Shown piece after piece: positions 11,217 through 22,598 of a stretch of DNA of 64,000 nt (the stretch's first letter is position 1; every line of letters starts with the position of its first letter). The position numbers and the translations under genes were made by a program. The DNA comes from Pseudoxanthomonas helianthi (GTDB taxonomy: Bacteria > Pseudomonadota > Gammaproteobacteria > Xanthomonadales > Xanthomonadaceae). Where the stretch lies: assembly GCF_017939625.1 (NCBI RefSeq), contig NZ_JAGKTC010000003.1, forward strand, positions 62,001 through 126,000. Direction: 5' to 3'. The notes beneath the pieces were generated by a model that saw only the letters and a list, made by a program, of their open reading frames with translations, had not been told where the DNA came from and did not search any database.

Positions 11217-11457
11217 TTTGCTCCGCGACGGCGAGCACGCGCAGGATCGCGTGCTCGAACAACGGCTGGTCGAACTGGAAACGCGACTGGCCTTCCAGGA
11301 ACAGGCGATGTCGGAGCTGAGCCAGGCCCTGGCCGACGCCCGCATCGAAGGCGCACGCAACGCCGAGTTGCTGCGCCACCTGCTGGCCGACCTCGGCAAG
11401 CTGCGCAACAGTCTGCACGTCGACGCGCAGGACGAACCGCCGCCACCGCACTACTGA
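11206..11457 (+). CDS. slyX: SlyX family protein
   Basis: An 83-residue, almost entirely helical protein with a heptad-like middle ([21 protein letters not shown]) and a proline-rich end (EPPPPHY), both hallmarks of SlyX. Function is not established. Overlap with ugd by 11 bases suggests translational coupling. Length is slightly above the E. coli protein (72). Confidence 0.85.
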   Translation: MQHDLLRDGEHAQDRVLEQRLVELETRLAFQEQAMSELSQALADARIEGARNAELLRHLLADLGKLRNSLHVDAQDEPPPPHY

Positions 11458-11467
11458 TCCTTCCGCA

Positions 11468-12088
11468 ATGAGCGATTCCCTCCGCGACCAATTGCTGGGC
11501 CTGGGTTTCAAGCCGGCGCCCAAGCCGGAACGCAGGCCCGAACAGCGCAAGCCGCACGGCGGCAAGCCGGTACCCGGCAAGGGCGGCCATGGCGCGGGCA
11601 AGCCTGCGCATGCCGGCAAGCCCGCCCACTCGAACAAGCCGGCCCAGCCCGCGCGCCAGCGCCAGGAATTCGACCTGGCCAAGGCCTACGCCATGCGCGC
11701 GCAGAAGGAAAAGGACGAGCGCATCGAGGCCGAGCGGCAGAAACAGGAAGAAGCGCGCCTGCGCCGCGAGGCGAAGGCCAAGCTCGAAGTCCTGCTCAAG
11801 GACAAGGCGCTGAACGATGCCGAGGCCGACATCGCCAGGCACTTTCCCTATGGCGGCAAGATCAAGCGCATCTACGTCAACGCGGCGCAACTGAAGCAGC
11901 TCAACGCAGGCGAACTCGGCGTGGTGCAGTTGAACGGCCGTTACCTGCTGGTCGACGCCGCGACGCTGGAAGAGGCCGGATCGGTGTTCGCACCGTCCGT
12001 TGCCTTGAAGGTCGATCCGAACGCGCCCGCTGAGGAAGATCCCTACGCCGATCCGAAATATCAGGTCCCCGACGATCTGGTCTGGTAG
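11468..12088 (+). CDS. DUF2058 (YaiL-type) nucleoid/nucleic-acid-associated protein
   Basis: A 206-residue protein that starts with the family's SDSLRDQLLGLGFK, followed by a lysine/proline/glycine-rich disordered stretch (about 18-62), a highly charged coiled coil at 65-115 (KAYAMRAQKEKDERIEAERQ), and a small C-terminal domain (HFPYGGKIKRIYVNAAQLKQ) ending in VPDDLVW. DUF2058 proteins have been annotated as polynucleotide-associated, with no proven activity. It begins 10 bases after slyX. Confidence 0.85.
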   Translation: MSDSLRDQLLGLGFKPAPKPERRPEQRKPHGGKPVPGKGGHGAGKPAHAGKPAHSNKPAQPARQRQEFDLAKAYAMRAQKEKDERIEAERQKQEEARLRREAKAKLEVLLKDKALNDAEADIARHFPYGGKIKRIYVNAAQLKQLNAGELGVVQLNGRYLLVDAATLEEAGSVFAPSVALKVDPNAPAEEDPYADPKYQVPDDLVW

Positions 12089-12090
12089 GT

Positions 12091-12256
12091 CTTTGTAGAG
12101 CCGAGCATGCTCGGCTGCCCTTGGTTTTTCGTAGGCGCCGGGCTTGTCCCGGCACGCTTTTGATCTTTGCGGCGATGCACGAAAAGCAAGCCGGGACAAG
12201 CCCGGCTTCTACAGCCGCAACGGCAAAAACAGCCGAGCTTGCTCGGCTCTACAAAG
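12091..12256. repeat. Nested palindromic repeat, TAGAGCC family (copy 1)
   Basis: Outer arms CTTTGTAGAGCCGAGC (12091-12106) and its exact complement (12241-12256) enclose a 17-bp perfect pair (12137-12153 with 12190-12206), with a short palindrome at 12102-12115. The outer right arm runs 8 bases into the 3' end of the MFS gene. A closely related copy is at 53535-53735. Confidence 0.75.
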
Positions 12257-13448
12257 CAGTTTCCCGCATTGCTTTCGCAATCGACCGAGGTCGCCGCAAC
12301 AGCCAGTGCCATGCGGTGGCGAACGCCGCCAGCGCGACGAAACCCGACACGGCGAAGGCGGTCTGCCCGCTGAAGCGCCATAGCTGGCCGGCGAGCAGCG
12401 CGCCGGCCACGCCGCCGATGCCCGACGACAGTCCGTAGAACACGCCCTGGCCATGGCCGTTGAGCTTGCCGGGGAAGTATTCGGCCAGCAGCAGCATCGC
12501 CGCGGCGAAGAACGCGGCGAAACTGAAGGCATGGCTGGTCTGCGCGACGATCATCAGCGCCAGCGAATCGGGCCACGTCGCCGTCACCCACCAGCGCACC
12601 GCGGTGATGCCCAGCGAGAACACCAGCAGGCGCCGCGCGCCCCAGCGGCGGAAGATGCGCCGCGACAGGAACAGCAGGCCGATCTCGACCAGCACGCCGA
12701 TGCTCCACAGCACGCCCTGGGTCGAAGGCGAGTAGCCGTGTTCGCCCAGGTAGATCGAGAAGAACGTGTAGTACGGCCCGAACGACACCTGCACCAGGAA
12801 CGCGGCGACGAAGAAGGCCAGCACCTCCGGCCGGCGCAGGCGTTCGCGGAAGCCCGCTTCCGCGCCGTGCGCGGCGATGGCGGGAGGTTGCGCGTAGTGG
12901 TTGCAGGACGCCGAAACCAGCAAGCCGGCGAAGAGCGGCAGCATCAGCCACGGCAGCTTCGCCGCGCCCAGCTCGTCGATCAGCACGCCGTACAGCGCGA
13001 CCACGATGATGAAGCCGATCGAGCCCCAGACCCGGATCAGGCCATAGCGGTCGCTGCGCCCGTGCAGGTGCGACTGGGTGATCGATTCGAACTGCGGCAT
13101 CACCGCGTTGTAGAAGAAGCAGAATGCGCACATCACCGCGAACAGGCCGGCGAACTTCCAAGGCACCAGGAAGCCGGCGAAGCTGGCCACGGTCAGCGCG
13201 CAACCCAGGTGCAGCCAGCGGATCGGCCGTGACGAACGCGCCGCCAGCGTGGTCCATGCGCTCGGCGCCAGCACCCGGGTCGCGTACCACAGGCTCATCA
13301 GCACGCTGATCGCGGCCACGCCCATGCCCTGCGATTGCAGGTACAGGCTCCAGTACGGCGTGAACGCGCCCAACGCGGCGTAGTAGGCGAAGTAGAAGCT
13401 CGCCAGGCGCAGCATCGGCACCGGGTGCGGGGCGTGGTTGCGCGTCAT
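12249..13448 (-). CDS. MFS permease, HcaT/PPP-like subfamily
   Basis: A 399-residue inner-membrane transporter with about 12 hydrophobic segments. The first helix (ASFYFAYYAALGAFTPYWSL) with its Y-rich 'F..YYA..G...PYWSLYL' pattern, and RVWGSIGFI at about 155, are typical of the phenylpropionate permease/nucleoside-symporter branch of the major facilitator superfamily. The substrate cannot be deduced. It begins 4 bases after the stop of the amidase-like gene and is likely co-transcribed with it. The last residues overlap an intergenic repeat arm, so the C-terminus (MRETAL) is partly repeat-encoded. Confidence 0.85.
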   Translation of the reverse strand: MTRNHAPHPVPMLRLASFYFAYYAALGAFTPYWSLYLQSQGMGVAAISVLMSLWYATRVLAPSAWTTLAARSSRPIRWLHLGCALTVASFAGFLVPWKFAGLFAVMCAFCFFYNAVMPQFESITQSHLHGRSDRYGLIRVWGSIGFIIVVALYGVLIDELGAAKLPWLMLPLFAGLLVSASCNHYAQPPAIAAHGAEAGFRERLRRPEVLAFFVAAFLVQVSFGPYYTFFSIYLGEHGYSPSTQGVLWSIGVLVEIGLLFLSRRIFRRWGARRLLVFSLGITAVRWWVTATWPDSLALMIVAQTSHAFSFAAFFAAAMLLLAEYFPGKLNGHGQGVFYGLSSGIGGVAGALLAGQLWRFSGQTAFAVSGFVALAAFATAWHWLLRRPRSIAKAMRETAL

Positions 13449-13452
13449 CGGC

Positions 13453-14148
13453 TCAGAACAGGTCCTCGACCGGGGTATTCAACAGTTCTTCCGTTTCGTG
13501 GGCGAGGCGGCGCAGCCGCGAGATGCCCAGGTCGCGGATCAGCGAATGGGTCCGGTGCGGCAGCTCCGAATCGTAGATGTCCTGCGGCGCGATGTTCTTG
13601 CCGTGCACGCCGGGAATGAATTCGATGCCCGCCGCGGCATAGCAGTGTTGCACCATCGCCGAGCAGTACAGCGCGCCTTCCTTGGCCAGCAGGTTGCCGC
13701 GCCGGCGCAGGCGCGTACTGTGCATGGCGAACAGGGTGCCGACCAGTTCGCTCAATGAATAGCTGGACAGGCCGGCCAGCAGGTCCAGCGCCGCGATTTG
13801 CACTTTGCGGACCTGCGCCTCATCGAGGCCGAAGTCGAGGATGGCCAGGTTGGGAAAAGCCTCCGCATCGAAATAACGGTCGGCGCGGTTTTCCTGTACG
13901 CCCAGGCGGATCTGCCGGTAGCGCAGGTCCAGGTCGGATTCCAGCACCCACCAGTGGCCGTCGATGCGCCGTTCGCAGAACAGGAAGGCGTGCGACCACA
14001 GGCTGCGATGGCCGTCGTTGGTCAGCGGCGCCTGCGCCTTGCGGATGGCCTTGCCGATCCAGTCCGAGGTGCCGCACAGGCCGATGCGGCCCGGCGCGGC
14101 ATGCTGGCGGAGGAAGTCGGCGTTGCGTGTGTCGGTGACGGCATCCAT
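13453..14148 (-). CDS. Permuted papain-like (YiiX/YebB-type) amidase
   Basis: A 231-residue protein with the layout of circularly permuted papain-fold hydrolases: an N-terminal GTSDWIGKAIRKAQ and a histidine in SLWSHAFLF (H53), then a C-terminal nucleophile in GALYCSAMVQHCY (C162). Related families act on peptidoglycan peptides or lipid/acyl-amide substrates. No signal peptide is visible, so it may be cytosolic or inner-membrane associated. It is upstream of an MFS permease with 4 bases between them. Assignment rests on the His and Cys order, not on close sequence identity. Confidence 0.6.
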   Translation of the reverse strand: MDAVTDTRNADFLRQHAAPGRIGLCGTSDWIGKAIRKAQAPLTNDGHRSLWSHAFLFCERRIDGHWWVLESDLDLRYRQIRLGVQENRADRYFDAEAFPNLAILDFGLDEAQVRKVQIAALDLLAGLSSYSLSELVGTLFAMHSTRLRRRGNLLAKEGALYCSAMVQHCYAAAGIEFIPGVHGKNIAPQDIYDSELPHRTHSLIRDLGISRLRRLAHETEELLNTPVEDLF

Positions 14149-14200
14149 GCGGGCGGAGGCGGGTAGGGAAGACGGATGCTAAACGATGCGCGGCGGCCTT

Positions 14201-14319
14201 TGCTCGTCATTCCCGCGAAGGGGGAATCGCTCTCCGCACGTTCTTACCAAGGCATCGCGAGCACGGCCCGCTCCCGCGAAAAGCAAGAGCGATTCCCGCC
14301 TTCGCGGGAATGACGAGCA
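14201..14319. repeat. Inverted repeat, GTCATTCCCGCGAA family
   Basis: Left arm 14201-14231 and right arm 14288-14319 are inverse complements except for one deleted base. It fills the gap between metH and the amidase gene and may end transcription from the right. A shorter relative is at 2046-2076. Confidence 0.75.
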
Positions 14320-14340
14320 GGAGCGAGCTTCCTCGTTGGG

Positions 14341-17024
<2,684 letters not shown>

Positions 17025-17028
<4 letters not shown>

Positions 17029-18128
17029 GCGGCCCGGTCCAATGCCTGCGGCAGCTTGCGCGGGGCGATGCCGGCGACCGCGTCGGCGATGGCCTTGATG
17101 TGCGCCGGCGTGGTGCCGCAGCAGCCGCCGACCAGGTTCAGCAGGCCGCTCTGAGCGAATTCCTTCAGCGTGGCGGCCATTTCCTCCGGCGTTTCGTCGT
17201 ATTCGCCGAAGGCATTGGGCAGGCCGGCGTTGGGATGCGCGCTGACGAAGCTGTCGGCGACGGTCGCCAAGGTTTCGACGTGCGGTCGCAGATCCTTCGC
17301 GCCCAGCGCACAGTTCAGGCCGATCGACAGCGGCCGGCTGTGCGCCAGCGACGTGTAGAAAGCTTCGGCGGTCTGCCCCGACAGCGTGCGTCCGGACGCG
17401 TCGGTGATGGTGCCGGAGATCATCACCGGCAGGCGCGCGCCGCGCGCGTCGAAGGCTTCCTCGATGGCGTACAGCGCGGCCTTGGCGTTGAGCGTGTCGA
17501 AGATCGTTTCGACCATCAGGGTGTCGGCGCCGCCATCGATCAGCCCGTCGGCGGCTTCGCGGTAGGCGATGCGCAACTCGTCGAAGCTGACGTTGCGGAA
17601 GCCCGGGTCGTTGACGTCGGGGCTGATCGACGCGGTGCGGCTGGTCGGGCCGAGCACGCCGATGACGAAGCGCGGCTTGTCCGGGGTCTGTGCCTCGAAC
17701 TTGTCGCAGCAGGCGCGGGCCAGGGCGGCGCCTGCCTTGTTCAGTTCGTAGACCAGGTGTTCGAGGTGGTAGTCGGCCTGACTGATCGTGGTCGCGTTGA
17801 AGGTATTGGTCTCGAGCAGGTCGGCACCGGCCTCCAGGTAGGCTTCGTGTACGCCGGCGATGACTTCCGGCTTGCTCAGCAGCAGCAGGTCGTTGTTGCC
17901 CTTGAGGTCGTGGCCGGCATGGTCGCAACCGGGCCCGTGCACATGGCCGTTCTCGGCGTGCGCAACGTCGTAGCCGTGGACGAAGCGTTCGCCGCGGTAG
18001 TCGGCTTCTTCCAGCCTGTGGCGCTGGATCATCGTGCCCATCGCGCCGTCGATGATCAGAATGCGTTGTGCCAGCGCCTGTTGCAGCTTGGCGACGCGGT
18101 CGGGATGCAGCCAAGGGAGAGTTTTCAT
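17025..18128 (-). CDS. Methionine synthase, homocysteine-binding subunit
   Basis: A 367-residue protein equal to the N-terminal barrel of MetH. It begins with [15 protein letters not shown], and the zinc ligands that activate homocysteine are present: C273 (LNCALG) and C336-C337 (GGCCGTTP). Between residues 50 and 74, where E. coli MetH has a short loop, it carries a histidine-rich insert (H51, H57, H62, H64, H70, H73, plus C68) before DLKGNNDLL. The gene overlaps the ArsR-type regulator gene by 4 bases upstream and the cobalamin subunit by 4 bases downstream, so all three look translationally coupled. Confidence 0.93.
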
Positions 18129-19054
18129 TTCTTGATGCCGATCAGCGAAATCACTTCGAAATGCGGAGGGCGCCGCTCGCGGGTCACGGTTTCGGAGCTG
18201 GCGATTTCCAGCCCGGCCTTCTCGGCGAACTTGCGCAGTTCCTTGGCCGTAAAGCCGAGGTTGACGTGGCCATAGGCTTCGACCACGGCACGGTGTTCGT
18301 GCTTGGCCAGGCTGCTGAGCAGCACGCGGCCGCCCCGACGCAGCACGCGCGCGGCCTCGGCCACCGCCTGCGCGGGCTGGGCCGAATAGGTCAGCGCGTG
18401 CATCAGCACGACCAGGTCGAAGCTGTTGTCCTTGCAGGGCAGCGCGTGCATGTCGCCTTCGCGCACCTCGACGTTGGGGAAGCGGCGCAGGCGCTCGCCG
18501 GCGGCGGCGACCACGCGCGCGCTGGTGTCGATGCAGACATAGCGCTTGGCGTGCGGCGACAACAGTTCGGCCAGCACGCCGTCGCCGGAAGCGATGTCGA
18601 GCACGTCGCCGACTTCGAACAGCGGCAGCACGGTGCGGGCCAGTGCTTCCCAGGTGCGCCCGGGCGAATAGTGGCGCTCCATGTCGCCGGCGACGCTGTC
18701 GGCCCAGTTCTGTTCGGCGGCGCGGCTGGCCAGCACGGCCGGCACCCGCTCGGCATCCTGGCGCAGCAGCGGGTCGTCGCTGCCTTCGCGCAGGCTGCGC
18801 CAAAGCTCCCGCTGGGCCGGGTCGAGCTTGTCCTCGTCGAAGCGGTAGTAGGCCGAGACGCCGGCGCGCCGGTCGCGGACCAGCCCGGCTTCCTTCAGCT
18901 TGGCCAGATGGGTGGAGACCCGCGGTTGGGCCAGCTGGGTGATCGAGGACAGCTCGGCCACGGTCAGCTCTTCCCCGGCCAGCAGGGCCAGCAGGCGGAC
19001 GCGGGTGGCGTCGGCGAAGACCTTCAGCCGGGTCGACCAGGCTTCCAGATCCAT
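18125..19054 (-). CDS. ArsR-type regulator fused to a SAM-dependent methyltransferase
   Basis: A 309-residue two-domain protein. Residues 1-95 form an ArsR winged helix ([34 protein letters not shown]). Residues about 130-300 form a class I methyltransferase with motif I LDIASGDG at 152-159. Such fusions next to methionine genes are thought to sense S-adenosylhomocysteine or SAM. The overlap with the MetH subunit gene supports control of that pathway. The start is ATG 19054, preceded by AGGAAG; an in-frame ATG at 19111 would read through a 30-bp operator-like palindrome and is rejected. No metal-binding cysteine pair typical of metal-sensing ArsR is apparent. Confidence 0.88.
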   Translation of the reverse strand: MDLEAWSTRLKVFADATRVRLLALLAGEELTVAELSSITQLAQPRVSTHLAKLKEAGLVRDRRAGVSAYYRFDEDKLDPAQRELWRSLREGSDDPLLRQDAERVPAVLASRAAEQNWADSVAGDMERHYSPGRTWEALARTVLPLFEVGDVLDIASGDGVLAELLSPHAKRYVCIDTSARVVAAAGERLRRFPNVEVREGDMHALPCKDNSFDLVVLMHALTYSAQPAQAVAEAARVLRRGGRVLLSSLAKHEHRAVVEAYGHVNLGFTAKELRKFAEKAGLEIASSETVTRERRPPHFEVISLIGIKK

Positions 19055-19055
19055 A

Positions 19056-19085
19056 AATATCTTCCTATCGCGATATAAAGATATT
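19056..19085 (-). promoter_or_regulatory. Palindromic operator of the ArsR-methyltransferase/metH operon
   Basis: A 30-bp palindrome centred at 19070.5: core TATCGCGATA (19066-19075), flanked concentrically by ATATCTT (19057-19063) and AAGATAT (19078-19084); only two base pairs do not match. It lies directly before the start codon and includes the ribosome-binding site AGGAAG. It is strikingly AT-rich for this genome. A dimeric ArsR-type repressor is the natural candidate to bind it; this is inference. Confidence 0.65.
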
Positions 19086-19173
19086 CTGTTCCCCGACCCG
19101 GCCGGGGTCAAGCCGCAAGGGGCGAATGGTTACAATTGCACCCATTGCCTTGGACTTGGAACGGAGTGGGGAC

Positions 19174-20322
19174 GTGGATTTCGGCTATACCGAAGAGCAG
19201 TTGATGATCCAGGACGTGGCCCGGCGCATCGCCCAGGAGAAGATCGCGCCCAGCGCCGAGCACCACGACCGCACCGGCGAATTCCCGCTCGACAACATCC
19301 GCCTGCTCGGCGAAAACGGCCTGATGGGCATCGAAGTGCCGGAGGAATACGGTGGCGCGGGCATGGATCCGGTCGCCTACGTACTGGCGATGGTCGAGAT
19401 CGCCGCCGGCGATGCGGCGCACAGCACCATCGTGTCGGTGAACAACTCGCTGTTCTGCAACGGCATCCTCAAGTTCGGCACCGAGGAGCAGAAGCAGAAG
19501 TACGTGCGCGCCATCGCCGAAGGCCGCGAGATCGGTGCCTTCGCCCTGACCGAGCCGCAGTCCGGTTCCGACGCCACCGCGATGCGTTGCCGCGCGGTGA
19601 AGCAGGCCGATGGCAGCTTCGTGATCAACGGCAAGAAGAGCTGGATCACCTCCGGCCCGGTCGCGAAGTATTTCGTCCTGTTCGCGATCAGTGAACCCGA
19701 AAAGGGCGCGCGCGGCATCACCGCGTTCCTGATCGATGGCGACAAGCCCGGCTTCCACCGTGGCAAGACCGAGCCGAAGCTCGGCATCCGCGCGTCGGCG
19801 ACCTGCGAGATCGAATTCACCGACTACGTCGTCCAGCCGGAAGACGTGCTGGGCATGGAGGGCGAGGGCTTCAAGATCGCGATGGGCGTGCTCGACGCCG
19901 GCCGCATCGGCATCGCCTCGCAGGCCATCGGCATCGCCCGCGCCGCCTACGAGAAGACCATCGAGTACGTGAAGGAGCGCAAGGCCTTCGGCGCACCGAT
20001 CGGCACCTTCCAGATGACCCAGGCCAAGATCGCCGACATGAAGTGCAAGCTGGATGCGGCCCTGCTGCTGACCCTGCGCGCGGCGTGGGTGAAGGCGCAG
20101 GGCGGGCGTTTCAGCAACGAGGCGGCCATCGCCAAGCTGACCGCTTCGGAAGCGGCGATGTGGATCACCCACCAGGCGGTGCAGATCCACGGCGGCATGG
20201 GCTATTCGAAGGAAATGCCGCTGGAGCGCTATTTCCGCGATGCCAAGATCACCGAGATCTACGAGGGTACGTCGGAAATCCAGCGCCTGGTCATTGCGCG
20301 GAACGAGACCGGGTTGCGCTGA
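19174..20322 (+). CDS. Acyl-CoA dehydrogenase
   Basis: An FAD enzyme of 382 residues introducing the alpha,beta double bond in fatty or branched-chain acyl-CoA. Recognisable parts: the N-terminal helical VDFGYTEEQLMIQDVARR, EYGGAGMDP, FALTEPQSGSDA, the INGKKSWITSG flavin region, and the C-terminal MGYSKEMPLERYFRDAK with catalytic base E364 in IYEGTSEIQ. The GTG at 19174 with GGAG 7 bases upstream gives the usual N-terminus; an ATG 48 bases earlier would add an atypical leader. Chain-length specificity cannot be read. It diverges from the metH operon, sharing a 119-bp gap with the palindrome. Confidence 0.93.
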   Translation: MDFGYTEEQLMIQDVARRIAQEKIAPSAEHHDRTGEFPLDNIRLLGENGLMGIEVPEEYGGAGMDPVAYVLAMVEIAAGDAAHSTIVSVNNSLFCNGILKFGTEEQKQKYVRAIAEGREIGAFALTEPQSGSDATAMRCRAVKQADGSFVINGKKSWITSGPVAKYFVLFAISEPEKGARGITAFLIDGDKPGFHRGKTEPKLGIRASATCEIEFTDYVVQPEDVLGMEGEGFKIAMGVLDAGRIGIASQAIGIARAAYEKTIEYVKERKAFGAPIGTFQMTQAKIADMKCKLDAALLLTLRAAWVKAQGGRFSNEAAIAKLTASEAAMWITHQAVQIHGGMGYSKEMPLERYFRDAKITEIYEGTSEIQRLVIARNETGLR

Positions 20323-20674
20323 GCCGTCTTTGCTCACGATCCCGCGTCTTTCAACAGCCGAATGGCTGGTCAAGCAGGGTCGCTTTTCAATGGCCCAGGT
20401 GACGGGTCGTCCAATGGCTTCCCAGTGGGAGCGACATAAGTCGCGAATATCGAAGCGACTGGCTTCCACTCGCCATCAAAATCGGGGCCGCTTGATCTCG
20501 CCCCCACTCCCATCCTGGAACTCACAGGCGTTGGGCAGCCTGCGGCTTCGATATTCGCGACTTACGTCGCTCCCACGCCCAGTTTCCTGGCCGGCCAAGC
20601 TTTCGTCATGGGACGGCGAAGGGGCCGTGGGCTAGAGTGCGGCCACCCCTCTGCCCGAATTCCCGGAGAAACCG
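20323..20674. other. Repeat-bearing intergenic region
   Basis: A 352-bp gap after the acyl-CoA dehydrogenase gene. It carries the REP-like pair at 20425-20576 and no credible gene. A GGAG at about 20663 precedes the DUF885 start. Confidence 0.6.
20425..20576. repeat. REP-like inverted repeat pair (copy 2)
   Basis: Left arm 20425-20455 and right arm 20546-20576 are complementary over 31 bases with one mismatch. The outer 22 bases match copy 1 at 3602-3752 apart from one or two bases; the arms extend inward by AATATCGAAG. Confidence 0.8.
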
Positions 20675-22546
20675 ATGCGCAAGACCCTGATCGTCTGTGC
20701 CATTGCCCTGGCCCTGGCCGCCTGCGACCGTACCGCCACGCCTGAAGCCGGTCGTCCGGCCGCCGCCACGACCGCTTCCGCCGCCGACATCACCGCGGAA
20801 ACCGCGCGGTTGAACCAGTGGTTCGAGAAGAAGTACGAGGAACAACTGCACTTCAGCCCGATCCAGCTGACCTTCCAGGGCCGCAAGGACCTGTATGACC
20901 AGTTGGACGACATGTCCGAAAAGGCCCAGCGCGACCAGGTGGCCTGGCAGAAGGCGAGCGTGGAGGAGATGGAGAAGTCCTTCGACTACGCCAAGCTCGA
21001 CGACGAGGCCAAGCTTTCCTACGACTTGTGGAAGCTGCAGTACGAGAACGCGCGCGACGGCTTGCCGTTCCTCGTCGACGGTTACGCCTTCGACCAGATG
21101 AACGGCGCGCAGAACTTCCTGCCGACCTTCCTGATCAGCTTCCACAAGGTCGAAGACGAGGCGGACTACAAGGCCTACGTGTCGCGGATCGCGGCCACCG
21201 GGCGTGCCTTCGACCAGTTGCTGGAACGCGCGCGCGCTTCCGCCAAGCAAGGCATCCGCCCGCCCAAGTTCGCCTATGAAGGCGTGATCGAGCAGTCGAA
21301 GAAGGTCATCGCCGGCGCGCCTTTCGCCGCGGGCAAGGACTCGGCGATCTGGGCCGACGCCCAGGCCAAGGCGGACGAGCTGGTGAAGGCGGGCAAGATC
21401 GACGCGGCGCGCGCCGCCGCGCTGAAGGAAGACGCGCGCAAGGCGCTGCTGGAGCAGTTCAAGCCGGCCTACGAGCGTGTCATCGCGTGGAGCGAGGAAG
21501 AGCTGCCGAAGGCCGCGGTCAACGCCACCGGCGTGGGCGTCACCCATCCGAACGGCAAGGCGTATTACGAGTACCAGCTGCGCCAGATGACCACCACCGA
21601 CATGACGGCCGAACAGATCCACGAGCTGGGCCTGAAGGAAGTGGCACGGATCAAGGGCGAGATGACCGCGTTGAAGGACAAGGTGGGCTTCAAGGGCGAC
21701 CTGCAGGCCTTCTTCCACTTCATCGATACCGACCCGCAGTTCAAGTTCCCGAACACCGATGCGGGGCGCAAGGCCTACCTCGATGAGGCTACGCGCGACA
21801 TCGACAACATCAAGAAGGTGCTGCCGAAGTATTTCGGCCTGCTGCCGAAGGCCGACCTCGTGGTCAAGCGGGTGGAGCCGTTCCGCGAACAGGATGGCGC
21901 TGCGCAGCACTATTACCCCGGCACGCCGGACGGTTCGCGCCCGGGCGTTTACTACGCGCATCTTTCGGACATGAACGCGATGCCGAAGCCCGAGCTGGAA
22001 GTGATCGCGTACCACGAAGGCATTCCGGGCCACCACATGCAGATTTCGATCGCCCAGGAACTGACCGGCGTGCCGAAATTCCGCACCCAGGCGGGGTTCA
22101 CCGCCTATGCCGAAGGCTGGGGGCTGTACGCGGAATGGCTGGCCAAGGAAATGCCGGGCACCTACCAGGATCCGTATTCGGAATTCGGCCGCTTGAGTTC
22201 GGAAATGTGGCGCGCGATCCGCCTGGTGGTGGATACCGGCTTGCACGCCAAGGGTTGGACCGAGGAGCAGGCCGTCGAATACTTCCACGCCAACAGCGCG
22301 GTGCCGCTGACCGCGATCAAGTCGGAAGTGCGGCGTTACCTGATCATGCCGGGCCAGGCCACCGCCTACAAGGTCGGCATGATCCGCATCCAGGAACTGC
22401 GCAAGAAGGCCGAAACCGAACTGGGCGACAAGTTCGACATCCGGGGCTTCCACGACGCCGTGCTCGGCGGCGGTGCGTTGCCGTTGACCCTGCTCGAACG
22501 TCGCGTCGACCAGTGGGTCGCGAAGCAAAAGGCGAAGAAGGCCTGA
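20675..22546 (+). CDS. DUF885 family lipoprotein, putative metallopeptidase
   Basis: A 623-residue lipoprotein: signal peptide with lipobox LAAC (residues 14-17), then the helical DUF885 fold. The diagnostic motif YHEGIPGHHMQ (H447, E448, H453, H454) and the following AYAEGWGLYAEWLAKEMG-like helix (ending in E) form an M32/M3-like zinc-peptidase pattern. The family is annotated as uncharacterised; peptidase activity is inferred from these residues. A strong 16-bp hairpin lies 12 bases after the stop. Alone in its orientation, so probably monocistronic. Confidence 0.85.
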   Translation: MRKTLIVCAIALALAACDRTATPEAGRPAAATTASAADITAETARLNQWFEKKYEEQLHFSPIQLTFQGRKDLYDQLDDMSEKAQRDQVAWQKASVEEMEKSFDYAKLDDEAKLSYDLWKLQYENARDGLPFLVDGYAFDQMNGAQNFLPTFLISFHKVEDEADYKAYVSRIAATGRAFDQLLERARASAKQGIRPPKFAYEGVIEQSKKVIAGAPFAAGKDSAIWADAQAKADELVKAGKIDAARAAALKEDARKALLEQFKPAYERVIAWSEEELPKAAVNATGVGVTHPNGKAYYEYQLRQMTTTDMTAEQIHELGLKEVARIKGEMTALKDKVGFKGDLQAFFHFIDTDPQFKFPNTDAGRKAYLDEATRDIDNIKKVLPKYFGLLPKADLVVKRVEPFREQDGAAQHYYPGTPDGSRPGVYYAHLSDMNAMPKPELEVIAYHEGIPGHHMQISIAQELTGVPKFRTQAGFTAYAEGWGLYAEWLAKEMPGTYQDPYSEFGRLSSEMWRAIRLVVDTGLHAKGWTEEQAVEYFHANSAVPLTAIKSEVRRYLIMPGQATAYKVGMIRIQELRKKAETELGDKFDIRGFHDAVLGGGALPLTLLERRVDQWVAKQKAKKA

Positions 22547-22558
22547 TCCGGCCGCTCA

Positions 22559-22598
22559 GGCCAGAGCGGATGCGCCGCTAGACGCATCCGCTCTGGCC
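22559..22598. terminator. Bidirectional terminator-like hairpin
   Basis: A perfect 16-bp stem (22559-22574 with 22583-22598) around an 8-base loop lies between convergent DUF885 and PD40 genes. It overlaps the last codons of the PD40 gene (stop at 22578-22580). No T-run follows on either strand. Confidence 0.5.
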
